Source of the DNA: an uncultured Clostridium sp.
Lineage (GTDB): Bacteria > Bacillota > Clostridia > Lachnospirales > Lachnospiraceae
Reading direction: 5' to 3'
NCBI GenBank assembly: GCA_902496665.1
Contig: CABVBU010000008.1
Location: forward strand, 24,335 to 88,334
Length of the DNA stretch: 64,000 nucleotides
Shown: positions 8,289 to 20,600 of the stretch, one piece after another
How the letters are laid out: every line of letters begins with the position of its first letter
Position numbering within the stretch: the first letter of the stretch is position 1
Program-made: the position numbers and the translations under genes
Notes under the pieces: model-generated
The model's database searches: none
What the model was told of the DNA's origin: nothing
The model's input: only the letters and a program-made list of their open reading frames with translations

Positions 8289-9518
8289 ATGTTGGGCATA
8301 TTAGGCGAAGATGGAAAACAGGAAAATAAGAATGAGGTCCAGGAGATGGAGAGCTATGGGGCAGAGGCCGGATCTGCGGTGAAGCTCCTTGAGGAACTTT
8401 TAAATCTGGGATACCGGAAAAATGCCAGTGACATCCATCTGGAACCGCAGGAAGACCGGATGGTCGTCCGGATGAGACTGGACGGCATGCTGCTCCATGT
8501 GCGGGAATATGACAAGGAAATGCATCAGCCGTTGGTGACGAGGGCGAAGGTCCTCAGCGGAATGGACATTGCGAAAAAGAGAGTGCCGCAGGACGGGCAT
8601 TTTAAGGAGATGATCGACGGGATCTGCCTGGATGTGAGGACCAGCGTGGTCCCGACGATCTTTGGCGAGAAGATGGTGCTGAGATTCCTGAATATGAAAA
8701 CGGAGATCGATCACGGCAAAACCTTTGGAATGCGTGAGGAAAATTATGAGAAGATGAAGAGAATCCTCAGAAGTCCGGGCGGGATCCTGTATCTTACCGG
8801 ACCGACAGGATGCGGAAAGACTACCACATTATATATGATCCTGGAATATCTCGCGAAACAGCCGGTGAATATCGTGACCATCGAGGATCCTGTGGAGCGA
8901 TATCTTCCGGGAATCAGTCAGATGCAGGTGAATGAACAGTCGGGGCTTACCTTTGAAGCAGGACTACGTGCCGTTTTGAGACAGGATCCTGATATTATCA
9001 TGGTCGGCGAGACGAGAGATCCGGAGACAGCGAAAACCAGTGTCCGCGCGGCAATCACCGGCCATCTGGTGCTCTCGACTCTGCACACGAAAAGCGCAGC
9101 GGGCGGAATCACGAGAATGGCAGATATGGGTGTCGAGCCGTATCTCACGGCGGACAGTTTATGCGGTATGGCGGCACAGAGACTGGTGAGAAAGGTATGT
9201 CCGCACTGTGCGGAGACGGTGGAACTTACGGATGAGGAGCAGAAGCTGCTTGGAAGAAAGATCCGGAGCGCAAGGCGGGGCCGTGGATGTGAATTCTGTC
9301 GGAATACAGGATACAAAGGAAGAACTGCGGTCCATGAGATATTTGTGATGGACCGGGAACTGAAGAAGATGACTGCGGAAAACCGGCCGGAGTGGGAGAT
9401 CGAGGATTATGTGGTGAAGACACAGGGGATGCGGACCATGCGGGAAGAGCTGGCAGATCTTGTGTGCGCTGGCGTGATTTCGATGGAGGAATTTTTGCGG
9501 ACGGTGGAGACATGGTAA
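8289..9518 (+). CDS. Secretion/pilus assembly ATPase (GspE/PilB family)
   Basis: Cytoplasmic hexameric ATPase that powers filament assembly, 409 residues. Seen: 'ASDIHLEP' (46-53), Walker A GPTGCGKT (171-178), Asp box 'TIEDPVE' (197-203), Walker B DPDIIMVGE (233-241), His box 'GHLVLSTLHT' (258-267) and tetracysteine zinc motif CPHC (304-307)/CEFC (334-337). It lacks the long N1 domain of PilB and is closer in length to ComGA. In most related operons the ATPase gene comes first; here it is last. A strong terminator follows. No prepilin peptidase, PilM/N/O or secretin gene is in the window. Confidence 0.9.
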   Translation: MLGILGEDGKQENKNEVQEMESYGAEAGSAVKLLEELLNLGYRKNASDIHLEPQEDRMVVRMRLDGMLLHVREYDKEMHQPLVTRAKVLSGMDIAKKRVPQDGHFKEMIDGICLDVRTSVVPTIFGEKMVLRFLNMKTEIDHGKTFGMREENYEKMKRILRSPGGILYLTGPTGCGKTTTLYMILEYLAKQPVNIVTIEDPVERYLPGISQMQVNEQSGLTFEAGLRAVLRQDPDIIMVGETRDPETAKTSVRAAITGHLVLSTLHTKSAAGGITRMADMGVEPYLTADSLCGMAAQRLVRKVCPHCAETVELTDEEQKLLGRKIRSARRGRGCEFCRNTGYKGRTAVHEIFVMDRELKKMTAENRPEWEIEDYVVKTQGMRTMREELADLVCAGVISMEEFLRTVETW

Positions 9519-9526
9519 GATAGGTG

Positions 9527-9562
9527 AAAGACAGGACGTGCGCGGCATGTACTGTCTTTTTT
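9527..9562 (+). terminator. Terminator after the pilus-like ATPase gene
   Basis: AAAGACAG pairs with CTGTCTTT, with an inner ACGTGC/GCATGT stem and GCG loop, followed by a run of T. It separates the machine operon from the surface-protein operon. Confidence 0.75.
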
Positions 9563-9873
9563 GACATCGAAAAATGCCTATAAATATTGCTTTTATTGGC
9601 ATCGGTGAAAAACTTACATGGTAAAAGTGACGAAAATGCAAAAATATTTTCGTGAAACTGACTAAATAATGGGGCCTTGGTTTTACGGATCCGATATGGA
9701 TTCCGGGGATGGCCTATGATATAGTTATGGACAAACGGAGGAACGAACCGGTTGGGGAGTTCCAGTCAAATCATAATAGATCTTTTTGAAGTCTTAAAAA
9801 TCTTTAGAGGCAGATACTATCTGCTTTATCGAAAAGCCGCCGGCGGCTTTAGCCGGAATATCCAGGAGGAAAA
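9563..9873. other. 311-base intergenic region before the surface-protein operon
   Basis: It holds an AT-rich inverted repeat (about 9573-9602, ATGCC...GGCAT) and a second possible fold around 9670-9720 (GGATCC/GGATTCC inside GGCC/GGCC). A GCCGCCGGCGGC palindrome lies near 9837, and AGGAGG comes before the ATG at 9874. I looked for a c-di-GMP riboswitch core because pili and adhesins are often so controlled, and did not find one. No convincing -35/-10 pair was found. Confidence 0.4.
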
Positions 9874-10938
9874 ATGAATCGAAAGAAAGTGGCAAAGTGG
9901 CTTGCTGCGGCCAGTTCTTTTGCCGTACTCACAAGCTGCCGGGGAGAACTCATTCCCTACGCGGAGGAGAGAACGGCAGAATTTTTGAAAGCAGAACCTG
10001 TGATCCTGCGGGATCGGGAAGCGGGCAGGCGGTTTCTGATGGAGACGGTATCTGCCGCAGAACGGGAAGGGCGGCAGGAAATTGTGGTAACGGGAAAAGA
10101 CAGCTCGTTCGATACGTTGGTGATCGCGCAGATGTTTCCCGGAGTGGTAAATATTTCAAAGCTGGATCTTGGGGCCAGGAATGTGAACGGTGAGACGGTT
10201 ACGGATTGCCGGATCGGCTTTGAATGGCGGGGGCGGGCGCCGGATTCCGGGGAAAATACCGTTCCAGGAACGGGAGACAAGTTCGGTGATGAAGAAGACC
10301 GGGCCGCATGGAGGACCGGGGATGTGATCTCGCGGGAGATTGCGGGAAAAGTATGCCGGTTTCGATGTATCGATGATGATTACCAGGACGGCAGAGGCAG
10401 TTATGGGAAACGTGCACTGTTTCTGGCGGAAAACGTGATTCGGTCCGATGTGGACAGTACTTATGAGGAGCGGATCTTACTTCCGTTTGGAGAAAACAAT
10501 AATTATAAGAAATCCCGGGTGAGAGAATGGCTGGGGGAACAGGCGGAGACTGCGGTTCCAGATGCATCTTTTGTATACACGGGAGCTTTGACGGCATTTA
10601 CAGGGAAAACAGGGGATGGTGATTTTGCTGACAGCCGTCTGGATGGTCTTGAAAGCCATTTGCTGCCATACCAGGACTGCAGGGACAGATTCTTTCTGCT
10701 GTCTTTGGAGGAAGCATACCGGTATCGGGATGAGATCTGGAATCCGGAAGGAAAGGGAAGTTCTTACAGCCGGGGGTTCTGGCTTCGGACACCGGCTTAT
10801 GAGGTGGATGAAAGAGGCAGTTTTGTATATGGAAACAGGGAGTATGTTGTAGATCTTGAAAATGGATGCTTCAGACAGGCAGATGTGTCAGATATCGGGA
10901 TCGGGATCTGCCCGGCATTCTGTCTGCCGCAGGCATAG
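9874..10938 (+). CDS. Lipoprotein with C-terminal DUF6273-like domain
   Basis: 354 residues. The N-terminus MNRKKVAKWLAAASSFAVL ends in a lipobox-like LTSC. The C-terminal part 'SRGFWLRTPAYEVDERG' and 'VVDLENGCFRQADVSDIG' up to 'GICPAFCLPQA' matches the DUF6273 pattern, common in gut Clostridia surface proteins and of unknown function. The middle part (residues 40-150) has no recognised fold. An AGGAGG lies just upstream. It is the first of four exported proteins reading in the same direction with small gaps or overlaps, so it probably shares a transcript with the giant adhesin. Confidence 0.65.
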   Translation: MNRKKVAKWLAAASSFAVLTSCRGELIPYAEERTAEFLKAEPVILRDREAGRRFLMETVSAAEREGRQEIVVTGKDSSFDTLVIAQMFPGVVNISKLDLGARNVNGETVTDCRIGFEWRGRAPDSGENTVPGTGDKFGDEEDRAAWRTGDVISREIAGKVCRFRCIDDDYQDGRGSYGKRALFLAENVIRSDVDSTYEERILLPFGENNNYKKSRVREWLGEQAETAVPDASFVYTGALTAFTGKTGDGDFADSRLDGLESHLLPYQDCRDRFFLLSLEEAYRYRDEIWNPEGKGSSYSRGFWLRTPAYEVDERGSFVYGNREYVVDLENGCFRQADVSDIGIGICPAFCLPQA

Positions 10939-10952
10939 AGGGGAGAAAAGAA

Positions 10953-13900
10953 ATGAAGAAGAGCAGAAAAAACAGAGGCAGAAAGAGCCAGATGATGTTA
11001 GCAGGGTTAGGACTCTGCATGGCGCTTGGAACGCCGGTAAGGGGAATGGCAGTTTTAAGAAGTGTGGAAACAGCGGCGGAGAGAACGGCGACGGCATCGG
11101 ATGCCGTGGAAAATATTGCTGTGCTCGCTGCGGATGAGGAGATCTGGGGCGCTGATGTGGGCGATATGAGCTTTTTAAGCGGAAGAACTGGGGATGGAAC
11201 AAAGGAAAAGCCGTACCAGATCACAACGAAGGAGCACCTCATTGGGCTCGCTGCCCTTGCGTCCATGGGAATGGAGGTTGGAAGTGGAGAGGGCACTTAT
11301 CCGGGAAATTATAAAGGTGCCTGGTTTGAGCTAGGGAAAAATATTGATCTCGGTGGAATGAACTGGATCCCTATCGGATTCTATCACACTGGGGCGGATA
11401 TGCGGGCCGGAAGAGTATCGCCGTTTGAGGGGCATTTTAGCGGAAACGGGAAAACTGTGTCCAATTTCCGCATGTACCAGCCGTCCTGGGACTTTGGGGG
11501 ACTGTTCGGCGCAGTGGAGAACGCGGAGATCACAGAGCTCAAGGTAAAGCCGGGGCATGTGATCACGGTAAAGGAGAATGGGGGAATTCTCGCGGGCCGT
11601 GCAAAACATTCAGTGATCCGGAACGTGACAGTAAACGGCACATTGAGGACTACCGGTACAGCCGGTGGAGTTATTGCGGATGTCCTGGAAGACTCTGTGG
11701 TGGAAAACTGTGTTTCCGACCATGTGGCTATCGATACGGGAAGCGGAAAGGAGATCTTTGCCGGGGGAATTGCCGGACGGGCGGCAGAGTCTTTGATTGC
11801 GGATTGTGAGGTGAACACAGGGGACAGTCTGAGTGCCAGGATCCAGGGCGGCGGCTATGTGGGCGGAATCGTGGGATTCCAGAATTCCACGGATATTTTC
11901 AATACGCATGTGATGGGAACCATCGGCGGAAGCGGCTCCCAGTCCATTGGCGGTATCACGGGAAAATACGCTTCCGGAAAGATGAAGGTGGCACGGTTTG
12001 AGGGGACCATCGCATCTTCCGGGCTTGGAAGTGCGGCGCGCGAGGGAACTTTTATTGGAACTCATGATACTGGCTTCCACTTTCGTTATGGAGTTGAGGA
12101 CGGAGCGGATGTGGCGTACCTGTTCGCGGATACAGAGGAGAAGATCGCAGCCGGTGTCTGCGGCTCAGGTGTCTCGGATGACAATCGGTTCACCTACGAT
12201 GCCCATATTGGCTTCTGGAACAAAGGAGATAATTTCTACACATTGGTGCAGGGACAGAACACGAAGAAAGAGGACGAACTCTATTTCTATGAGGAACTTG
12301 AGAACGGCGTTCTTCATGTAGTGGATACCGAGGCTGCGGCGAGACAGGATCTCTATACTCCAGATCATTTCGCACCGAATTCCGTGGGGCGGCCGATGCG
12401 GGGATATCTGCTGTCGGTCCTTCAGGTGGATACAGCGGCAAATTCAGGGAATTTCTATGATGTGGCGGTGTTGACGGCGAGAGGTCCGTCTGCCTACAGC
12501 AAGGAATTCCACAAAGCATACCGGGGCGCGGTGGCTGCTGGAGATACCGTTACAGTCCTTACGGCTCCGAAGAACACAGAGGCAGAGAAATTCCAGATGG
12601 ATGGTGTGCCGACCTATACAGATTCTCTTGGGCGCAGAAGGAAGACGACCTATCAGACAGGAGGTTCCTACCAGTTTGTGATGCCGGAACATGATACGGA
12701 GGTCTCCGCGGACTATAAGAAAGTGGCAGCAGGTGTGCGGGTAGAGCCCCAGGAATTTGGCTTCCGGGTCATCGAGGAGCGCACCGGGGACCGGATGAAC
12801 CCGTCGATCACTACAGAAGTGCGGGATACCGCAGGGAAATTGCTGGCGAGATATCTAAACGGAAAGCTGGAGGCGGGAACGAAGGTCCAGGACGTGAAGA
12901 TCCAGGCTGTGGTCGATAAGAACAACGATGTCACCGATGAGGCGGTGAGATGGAGTGTGGATGACGATGAGTTGATCATTTTAAAGAAAAATGATGATGA
13001 GGACGAGTCTGGATATACGAAAAAGAGCGCATCCATAGAGTTGAACCTGAATGCAGGATTCTTTAAAGATATTGTGGAGAAAGCGGAGGCAGAACAGGCA
13101 AAGAAACAGTACCGGTACCCCATCGAGGATACGGTCTATGGAAACGGTACCCAGGGCGGACTTGCGGTTCTGACAGCAAAGACGAGACCGGCATCCAGCT
13201 TTGAGGAGAAGTCTGTGACTGCAAACTGCAGGATCCCGGTGACATTCCAGATCAAGGACCGGACGAAGATTGCAGCGGAAGGAGCGACTCTCGACAAAGC
13301 GGCATTGAATTTTATGGTGACAAGAACATTGACTGGTGACAGGAAAAAGCCGCAGGAGACGATCACGGTATCCGCTCCGCAGATCCTGTCAGGATCCTTT
13401 GCACCGGACTATTTCGATAAAAAAGATATCAGCTGGACCGTCGGCGATAATGCCATTATCCAGGTGGATGCCGGTTTTGTGGAAGAGGGAATCGTGGACG
13501 GAGATTACCGGAACGCAAAGGTGATGGCGAAAAAGGATACGAGATGGATCCTGGATCTCATAGAGGCGGATGAAGCGGTTCATAAGGAACATATCTATGA
13601 GAAACGTACTGGGTGTGGAACAAGAAGCACGGAGGTAGTGATGGCGGCAAAGGATGCCCTTGGAAATATCCAGTCGGCAGTCTGCAGTGTGAAAGTGGAT
13701 TTTGTGACAGATGACAGGACTGTGGTGATGCCGGAGGAGATCAAGGTGGATCAGGGAGAGCTGATGTTTGACCTGATACTCACGAAAACGGGATCGAGAT
13801 ATAACCCGGCGGTCATATGGCAGGGCGCGGATGCACAGAAGATTACGGCAAAGCTGATACCGCAGGAAGCGTTAAAAGGAAATGGGGACGGTAGCTTTGA

Positions 13901-14648
13901 ATTTAACTGGAACGTAAAAAATGGTGCTGTAGAGGTAGAAAACGGTGCGGTATCAGTAGGTACGGAGGCGTCCTGGATCGCGGAGGGGATGAAGAAATAT
14001 CCGTATACAGCGGAATATGAGGACGAGATCACGGTCAGTGCTGGGGATTTGGAGAAAAAGATTCCTGTGAAATTAAAGTTTAAGCTTGTGGATAAGACCT
14101 GGGCCGGCAGCTCAGGAGGACGTTCTTCCGGCGGCGGAAGCACGGGAAGTGTGTTGAAAAAGTCCCAGAACACAGGGGAACAGCCAAAGGGCAGTGTCAC
14201 TGGTGAGTGGAGAAAGCAGGAGGATGGAAGCTGGAAATTTGTTTCCGGCGGAAGAACGTATGCCAATGAGTGGGCCTGGATCTACAACCCATATGCGAAA
14301 GAAGGACAGGAAAAGACTTCCTGGTTCCATTTTGCGGCTGACGGCAGGATGCAGACCGGGTGGTTTCTCGATGAAAAAGATGGAAGCTGGTATTATCTCC
14401 AGAAGACAAATGACGGAAGCCAGGGGAAAATGCAGACTGGCTGGATAAAAGAAGGAGAAGCGTGGTATTACCTGGGACCGACCGGGCGGATGACGAAAGG
14501 CTGGAACTGGATCAATGGAAAATGCTACTATATGGACCAGAAAAACGGACATATGCTGGCGGACTGTGTGACGCCGGACGGCTACACTGTGGATGAGACA
14601 GGCGCATGGTGTGTCAGAGGTACGGTACAGACGCTTGGAAAGAAATAA
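10953..14648 (+). CDS. Secreted GLUG-motif protein with C-terminal cell-wall-binding repeats
   Basis: 1231 residues. It has a long, basic signal peptide (to about residue 32, ending VRGMA). Residues about 60-370 contain GLUG-type beta repeats ('GGLFGAVENAEI', 'GGIAGRAAESLI', 'GGIVGFQNSTDI', 'GGITGKYASGKM'). The middle consists of Ig-like/bacterial surface segments. After a Gly/Ser linker, the last 165 residues form aromatic choline-binding-like repeats ('GRMQTGWFLDEKDGSWYYL', 'GKMQTGWIKEGEAWYYLG', 'GRMTKGWNWINGKCYYM') that should hold it on the cell wall without a sortase. ATG 10953 is the start that gives a signal peptide and a nearby GGGAG site. It lies 15 bases upstream of the giant adhesin gene. 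Confidence 0.8.
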   Translation: MKKSRKNRGRKSQMMLAGLGLCMALGTPVRGMAVLRSVETAAERTATASDAVENIAVLAADEEIWGADVGDMSFLSGRTGDGTKEKPYQITTKEHLIGLAALASMGMEVGSGEGTYPGNYKGAWFELGKNIDLGGMNWIPIGFYHTGADMRAGRVSPFEGHFSGNGKTVSNFRMYQPSWDFGGLFGAVENAEITELKVKPGHVITVKENGGILAGRAKHSVIRNVTVNGTLRTTGTAGGVIADVLEDSVVENCVSDHVAIDTGSGKEIFAGGIAGRAAESLIADCEVNTGDSLSARIQGGGYVGGIVGFQNSTDIFNTHVMGTIGGSGSQSIGGITGKYASGKMKVARFEGTIASSGLGSAAREGTFIGTHDTGFHFRYGVEDGADVAYLFADTEEKIAAGVCGSGVSDDNRFTYDAHIGFWNKGDNFYTLVQGQNTKKEDELYFYEELENGVLHVVDTEAAARQDLYTPDHFAPNSVGRPMRGYLLSVLQVDTAANSGNFYDVAVLTARGPSAYSKEFHKAYRGAVAAGDTVTVLTAPKNTEAEKFQMDGVPTYTDSLGRRRKTTYQTGGSYQFVMPEHDTEVSADYKKVAAGVRVEPQEFGFRVIEERTGDRMNPSITTEVRDTAGKLLARYLNGKLEAGTKVQDVKIQAVVDKNNDVTDEAVRWSVDDDELIILKKNDDEDESGYTKKSASIELNLNAGFFKDIVEKAEAEQAKKQYRYPIEDTVYGNGTQGGLAVLTAKTRPASSFEEKSVTANCRIPVTFQIKDRTKIAAEGATLDKAALNFMVTRTLTGDRKKPQETITVSAPQILSGSFAPDYFDKKDISWTVGDNAIIQVDAGFVEEGIVDGDYRNAKVMAKKDTRWILDLIEADEAVHKEHIYEKRTGCGTRSTEVVMAAKDALGNIQSAVCSVKVDFVTDDRTVVMPEEIKVDQGELMFDLILTKTGSRYNPAVIWQGADAQKITAKLIPQEALKGNGDGSFEFNWNVKNGAVEVENGAVSVGTEASWIAEGMKKYPYTAEYEDEITVSAGDLEKKIPVKLKFKLVDKTWAGSSGGRSSGGGSTGSVLKKSQNTGEQPKGSVTGEWRKQEDGSWKFVSGGRTYANEWAWIYNPYAKEGQEKTSWFHFAADGRMQTGWFLDEKDGSWYYLQKTNDGSQGKMQTGWIKEGEAWYYLGPTGRMTKGWNWINGKCYYMDQKNGHMLADCVTPDGYTVDETGAWCVRGTVQTLGKK

Positions 14649-14663
14649 TGGCGGGGGATCAGT

Positions 14664-17600
14664 ATGGAAGAGAAAAAAAGAAGGCGATGGCTGGCTGGAT
14701 TTCTGGCAGTCATTATGACGATCACGGGAGTGGGGATTCCACTCCCGTTCCCGTCCGAGGCATCGGATGTGTGGCCGCAGAAATCGACGGCCCCGTATTA
14801 CTGCCTCGATGGGGGAAAAGGCTGGAAGAAGGTCGACCGGTATGATATGTACAAGTTCGATACAATGCCGTCTCCGCTTACGGAAACACAGGCGAAACGG
14901 TTATTCTGGGCATATCCGGACAACTGGTCGGCACTGAAGGACGCGGCAAAAAAGTTTGATCCGGGTCTTTATGCGGAGATCGCGTCTACGACGTCCAGTG
15001 CCAATATCGTAAAGTATGTGAAAGACGATGCCGGGACAAAATTTGCCTGGGTGGCCGACAATCCGGAAATTGAAGACCGCGCGATCGCTGTTATGGAGCA
15101 GGCGTCCTCTGTCGGGCTGGCGGCGGGAAAGGAAGCTCCGGATGCGATCAGGGGAGCAACTTCGGAAGATACGGCAGTGCCATTCCAGGTACTGCCTTTT
15201 TCCGATGGTCCCGGCGCCCTGGATACGGAGTTTGTTCTCGGAAAAGAGTTTATCCGGGATATCGCGAAGATCGAGCCCCAGAGTGTGTGGGACAATGGAT
15301 CCACAGGGGGAAACGTGGGATGGCTTGACGCATCCCAGGATAAAAATATCGCAAAATCGGTGATGGGACAAAATCTGTATGAGGTGACCTGGAGCGGGGA
15401 TGCGATCCGGATCCACAATAATGGTTCGGTGACCGCAAATGAGAATGCTGTCGGAAGCAATATGACAGATGAAGAGAAATACAACAAGACAACGGTGCGG
15501 TATAAGATTACCATGAAAGGCAATTCCGGCTGGTATACGGAAGGCAGCTGGAATCCGGAATATCTCAGGGAGTGGATGGACTTTAAGGTCTGCATCAACG
15601 CGCCGGAACATCAGAGACTCTATAAGGCAGATATGAGGATCATTCCCTCTGATATGGTGTTTTATCTGGTGATCAGCCAGGATGGGGAAAGCGGGGAACC
15701 AGGAGGCGCGGGAGACGGGGAAATGCCGGAATACGGCGTGGAAACACCGACTCTTGAATTTCAGATCTATCGTCACAAGGAGACCTTTTCGGCGGATTAC
15801 AATGTCAGGCTTGTAAAACATGACGATGAGACTGGAATGCCGCTCAAGGGAAGCCAGTTCTATCTGTATGAAAGATTTGAGGACGGAGGAAAGATCTCAA
15901 AGACAGACGGCGAGGGAAGACTTGCGGAAAAGAACCTGAGCTTTCGCCCATGGAGCGGCTTTCAGGTGTTTTCGGAAGGAACCACGGACGAAAAAGGGGA
16001 GATAACCTACAAAGATGCCAGAAAGTATGCGTATGAAAAGACATATTGTGACGGACATGCCGCGCCGTCATGGGCAAATATGCCGGAGGACCAGGAAGAT
16101 GGGGATTCCGGGGATGAGGACGGGAAAAAGAGCGATGCCTATGAGGAGGCTGCAGAACAGACCAGGGATAATAACAGGGCAGCGGCAAAGCAGTGGATGG
16201 AACTGGTGGAAGCCTGTGAGACAGAGGCGGAAGGAGGCTGCCATTTTCACTGGCTGGCGGATGAGAATGCCTATGATGAGGTGCAGGAAGTATTGGAAAG
16301 CGGAGAACCGGATGGGAGAAGCCGGAAAAGTGCTGGAAATGAGCGAAAGCTCCGGGCTGCATCCGAAGCCGCATTTGAGGAATCCGGCTGCAAGGCGGAC
16401 TGCGAGGAGACATACCGGAAGTTTATCGGACTGCGGTTTACTTATACATGGAAGGAGATCCAGGCAAGAAACGGGTATATCCTCCATGATCTGCATCTGG
16501 ATGATATCCCTGTGGAGATGATCACGACGGATTCTTCCCAGGCGGGAGCAGACGCGGAAAAACGATCCGGAAGCAGCCGTGAGATCACGGAAAACATCTG
16601 GTATTCGGGAAATGGAATGACAGGCGGGAGTACTGTTTCGGAGAGAAAAATACCGGTGGTAAAAAGCCGAGCGGGAACAATTATGAAGAGAACGGCGTCT
16701 AATGCGGAAGCGGATACGAAAGAAGCTGCGGTTAAAGTAACGGCGTCCAATGCAGAAAAGAAAAGTATTTTTGATCGGTTTTATGGCTGGTTTATGGGAA
16801 GAAGCCGGGAAGAAGCTGATGATGGCGAAGAATCTGATGACTGGGGAGAGTTTGAAGGCGTCGGGGACTTTGAGGATATTCTGGCGGATGCAGAGGAGGA
16901 CGGAATCCGGCATCTGGATCTCGGGGATTCTGAGAGGTATTCGCACTGTAATGGCGCTGAGGACTGTGGGGATGCCTGGCATGTGTATGACCATCGAACT
17001 GAGGGGCGGATCCATATCACGAAAAAAGACAGAGATCTTTTTCGGGGAGAATCGGATGATTATTCGTCCTACGGGGATGCGGAAGGAGATGGAACACTTG
17101 AAGGGGCCGTTTATGGCCTTTTTGCGGCGGAAGACATCGTTCATCCGGATGCGGAGGTGACAGGAAACGGAATTCTGACCAATACTGGCGTTGTCTATAA
17201 GAAAAATGATCTTGTGGCAGCGGCAGCAACAGATCAGGATGGAAATGCGGATTTCCTGTGTTATACGGAGGCGCCGGGAATGGAGTACGATTATACGGCT
17301 GGAAAGATCAGAAAAAGGACGGATATCTCCTGGAACGGGCCAGGAAACCTGTATCAGGAGAACATGGAGAAGAACGGAAACTGGTGGATCGGAAGACCGC
17401 TGATTCTGGGAAAATATTATATAAAAGAACTTTCCAGAAGTGAGGGATACGAGCTTTCAGTAAACGGAATGGATCAGGAGATCACCAACCGGGGAGCAGG
17501 TTTTGAAACTCCAGGATCTGTGACGGACGCAAATGGAACGGCTGTGGTCACGATGCCGGAACTCGCAGCGGCAATGGAAGGCGATGACGGAAGTGGAAAA

Positions 17601-20600
17601 GGATATGATGAACTTCCATTTGCGGTCACATCAGTGGGGACAGCAGGGGAAAATGGAGATGAAGGTTATGAGATCTTTGCCTATGGTTTTCCGGAAGGAA
17701 CGAAATTCTACCGCGTTGATACAGGGGAGGAGCTGGTGACAGGACCTCATGTGACGGGAACAGAAGAGGTGATTGTAAAAGACGAGGCCGGGAGAACCGT
17801 ATGGAAACGGGCGGAGAGTGGTTCCAGTGATCTTCTCTATCAGCCGGAGCTGGATGCGGCGGGAAATATTACCGGACAGGAACCGGTGAGCCGGATAGAA
17901 CCGCAGATCTTAAAGGCGGAACAGATTCCGGAAAAGATACCGATGAGCCTTTCAAATCTGTCCGTCAATGAGGAAGATGAGCGGTTTCAGGTGAAACTGG
18001 AAGACTGTGACCTTTCAGATGAAACGTCGGAGAGCTTTCTCTTCTTAAAGGCTCAGACAGAGGAGCTCCTTGGAAAAAACGGGTATGAAGTTCCGGTTAC
18101 GGCCGGAGGTATCCGCTCGCTGGAGGATGTGCCGGTTTATAGCCGGGGAGTAAAAAAGGGCCAGAAAGATCTCTGGGGAATGACAACAGATCCGGGAGAG
18201 CCGGCAAAAAAGACCGTGTATGGTGCGGCGGTGCAGGAAATTACAGTGCCAGCCGAAAAGAATTCCTGTGTTCTGGATCTTATGAGAAGTATTTTCAGCT
18301 GGTATCAGGAACATCCCCAGTGGAACTTTTGCGGAATCGATGGGATCAGAAAAGAGGATGCTGGTTACCAGGTAACTCTGTATGCAGGTGCATCTTCTAT
18401 TGGAAACCGCAGATTTTTTACCTCAAAAGTGGAAAATGGGAAAAAGACGACGGACAGTGTCTATGCGGTGTACGAGGATCCGGTAAATCTCCGCTGGGTG
18501 TATCAGGAATATAAAAATAGCGGAAAATTCCGGTTCCAGATCGACAGACAGTATGTGATTGGGTCCGCCGGAAACAGAAGATATTATCTCGATGCGACTT
18601 TGACACCGGCTCTGATGCCGGGAACAGATGGAAAGCTGACAGAGATCATGCATCAGGTCATGGTTTATCATAAAGAGGGAGAAGAGGTGATCGATTATCT
18701 GTCGGGAGATCCGGCACATGGATACCGTGTTCCTCTGACAAGAACGGAAGATAAGATCGAGGTCACAACAGAAAAAGAGCTCGTGGAAAAAGATGTGGAG
18801 CTTCAAAGCGTGGTGAGGGAGAAGACTGGAGTATACAGAATTCAGGTTCGGACTTCCGGAAAAGACTCGTTCGGAAAGGACTTTAACGATGGAAAGACGA
18901 GCCTCACCTTAAACTTTATTGTAAAACTCCCGGAAAAAGATCATGTTCTGACGGAAAAGGAGATCCAGATGATCGGAAACGCGAATGTCTGGGGATACCA
19001 GGCAGGAGACCGGATCGGTTATGCGGAATATCTTGTAAAATTCTCGGGGGCAGCTCTTGCTGTGTCAGTCTCAAAAAATCAGGCTCCTTCAGACACTTAC
19101 ATCACTGCGAAGCGGCTGGTATACCGCGGTCAGGATAAGATCAGCGAGGATGGAGATACGGGGCTCACGCCTGTTCTTGTACTGGAGCGGCCGGTAAAGC
19201 AGAAGGTGCGGGTAGAGAAAAAGACGGATGACAGGAAAAACATCGGAAATTTCCGGTTTAAGATCTATCTGAAGTCCAATCTGGAACGGATCTTCTGCAC
19301 AAAAGACGGGGAGATCTCCTGGGTGGATAAAAACGGGAAAACGGTACAGATCGAAGAATACCAGAAAAATTTCCCGGAGCTGGTCCAGAAGCTCTACACG
19401 AAAAAGGCGGACCGCCAGGTACTGGAGACAGTGGAGCGGAAGATAGATCCGGATCATGGGAAAGCCGGGACGGTTAAAGGGTATAACTATGAGAAATTCT
19501 TTGCAGCTATCCGGACGGCGGACGCGGATCGCTGGAAGAGAAGGGGACTCCTGTGGAATACATCATTTAAATCGTTTGCGGCCAGTCTTATTACCGGGAA
19601 GCAAAATGAGATCAATACCTCGGAATACGCGAAGGAGAATGCGAAGCGCTCGGACGCAGTCCGGCAGTTTGCCATCGACTGGTATCTGAAAGCGGAGCAG
19701 GAACAGATGAAACAGGGAGAAAATGCATATTCGGATGAGCAGTATGATCATGCGCTCTATCTTGCGATCCAGAAAGCGGAGGACTATCTGCAGCCGTTTT
19801 TCAAGTATGATCTGGAAAAAATCTATGCGATCACCTGGGACAGCGAAGAGAATGGCGGACTAGACGGGGATAGGACGACTCTGGCGGTCCGGAAGGAAAA
19901 TGGACAGGCACAGGAAGAGGCAGCGTCAGCAGTATCGAAGTATCTTCCTTACGGAGAATATGTAATCGTGGAGGAACAGCCCCATGTGCCGGAGCTGCTT
20001 GACTTTAAGAACAGGCATTATGAGATCGATGCGCCGAAGGAGATATTTCTTCCGGTGGCAGGCGGACAGACTGGGGCTGGAGATGACTGGAAGGAGAAGT
20101 ATGTGTACAGAACTGCAGATTCTCCGTGGGATCTTACAAAAAAATATCTGATTCGCTTTAACGAGGAACCGGCGGAAAACCAGAAACAGGAACTTCGGGA
20201 GTATGTGATATGTGCCCACAGCAATGATGGGGATTTTGAAGTTTATCCGTATGGACTTTCTGAGAAAAAGAGAGCAGTGCATTACGAGCCTTACAGGAAT
20301 GAGAAGGTAAAGCAGTACTATCATTACCGGTCGGACAGTGAAAATGGAGCGAAGAAAGATGGAAAGGAGATGATGACAGGAGTAAAGACTGCCTATGACG
20401 GGGAATATGCGCCGATGCTTGTTCCATGGAGTATTGTGGATCCGAATGAGGAGAACGAGGATACAGTCTGGGCCGGTTATGGGGAAAAGACATTTTTGAA
20501 TCGAAAGTATTTCTCAAATCTGAGAATTGAGAAACTCGACGCGGAAACTGGCGAGCCGATCCTTCATGATGACGCGGTATTTGGGGTCTATCGGGCGGAA

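Noticed and set aside
9563..9873. Possible c-di-GMP riboswitch before the surface-protein operon
   Set aside because: Neither the class I nor the class II conserved core could be found in the sequence.
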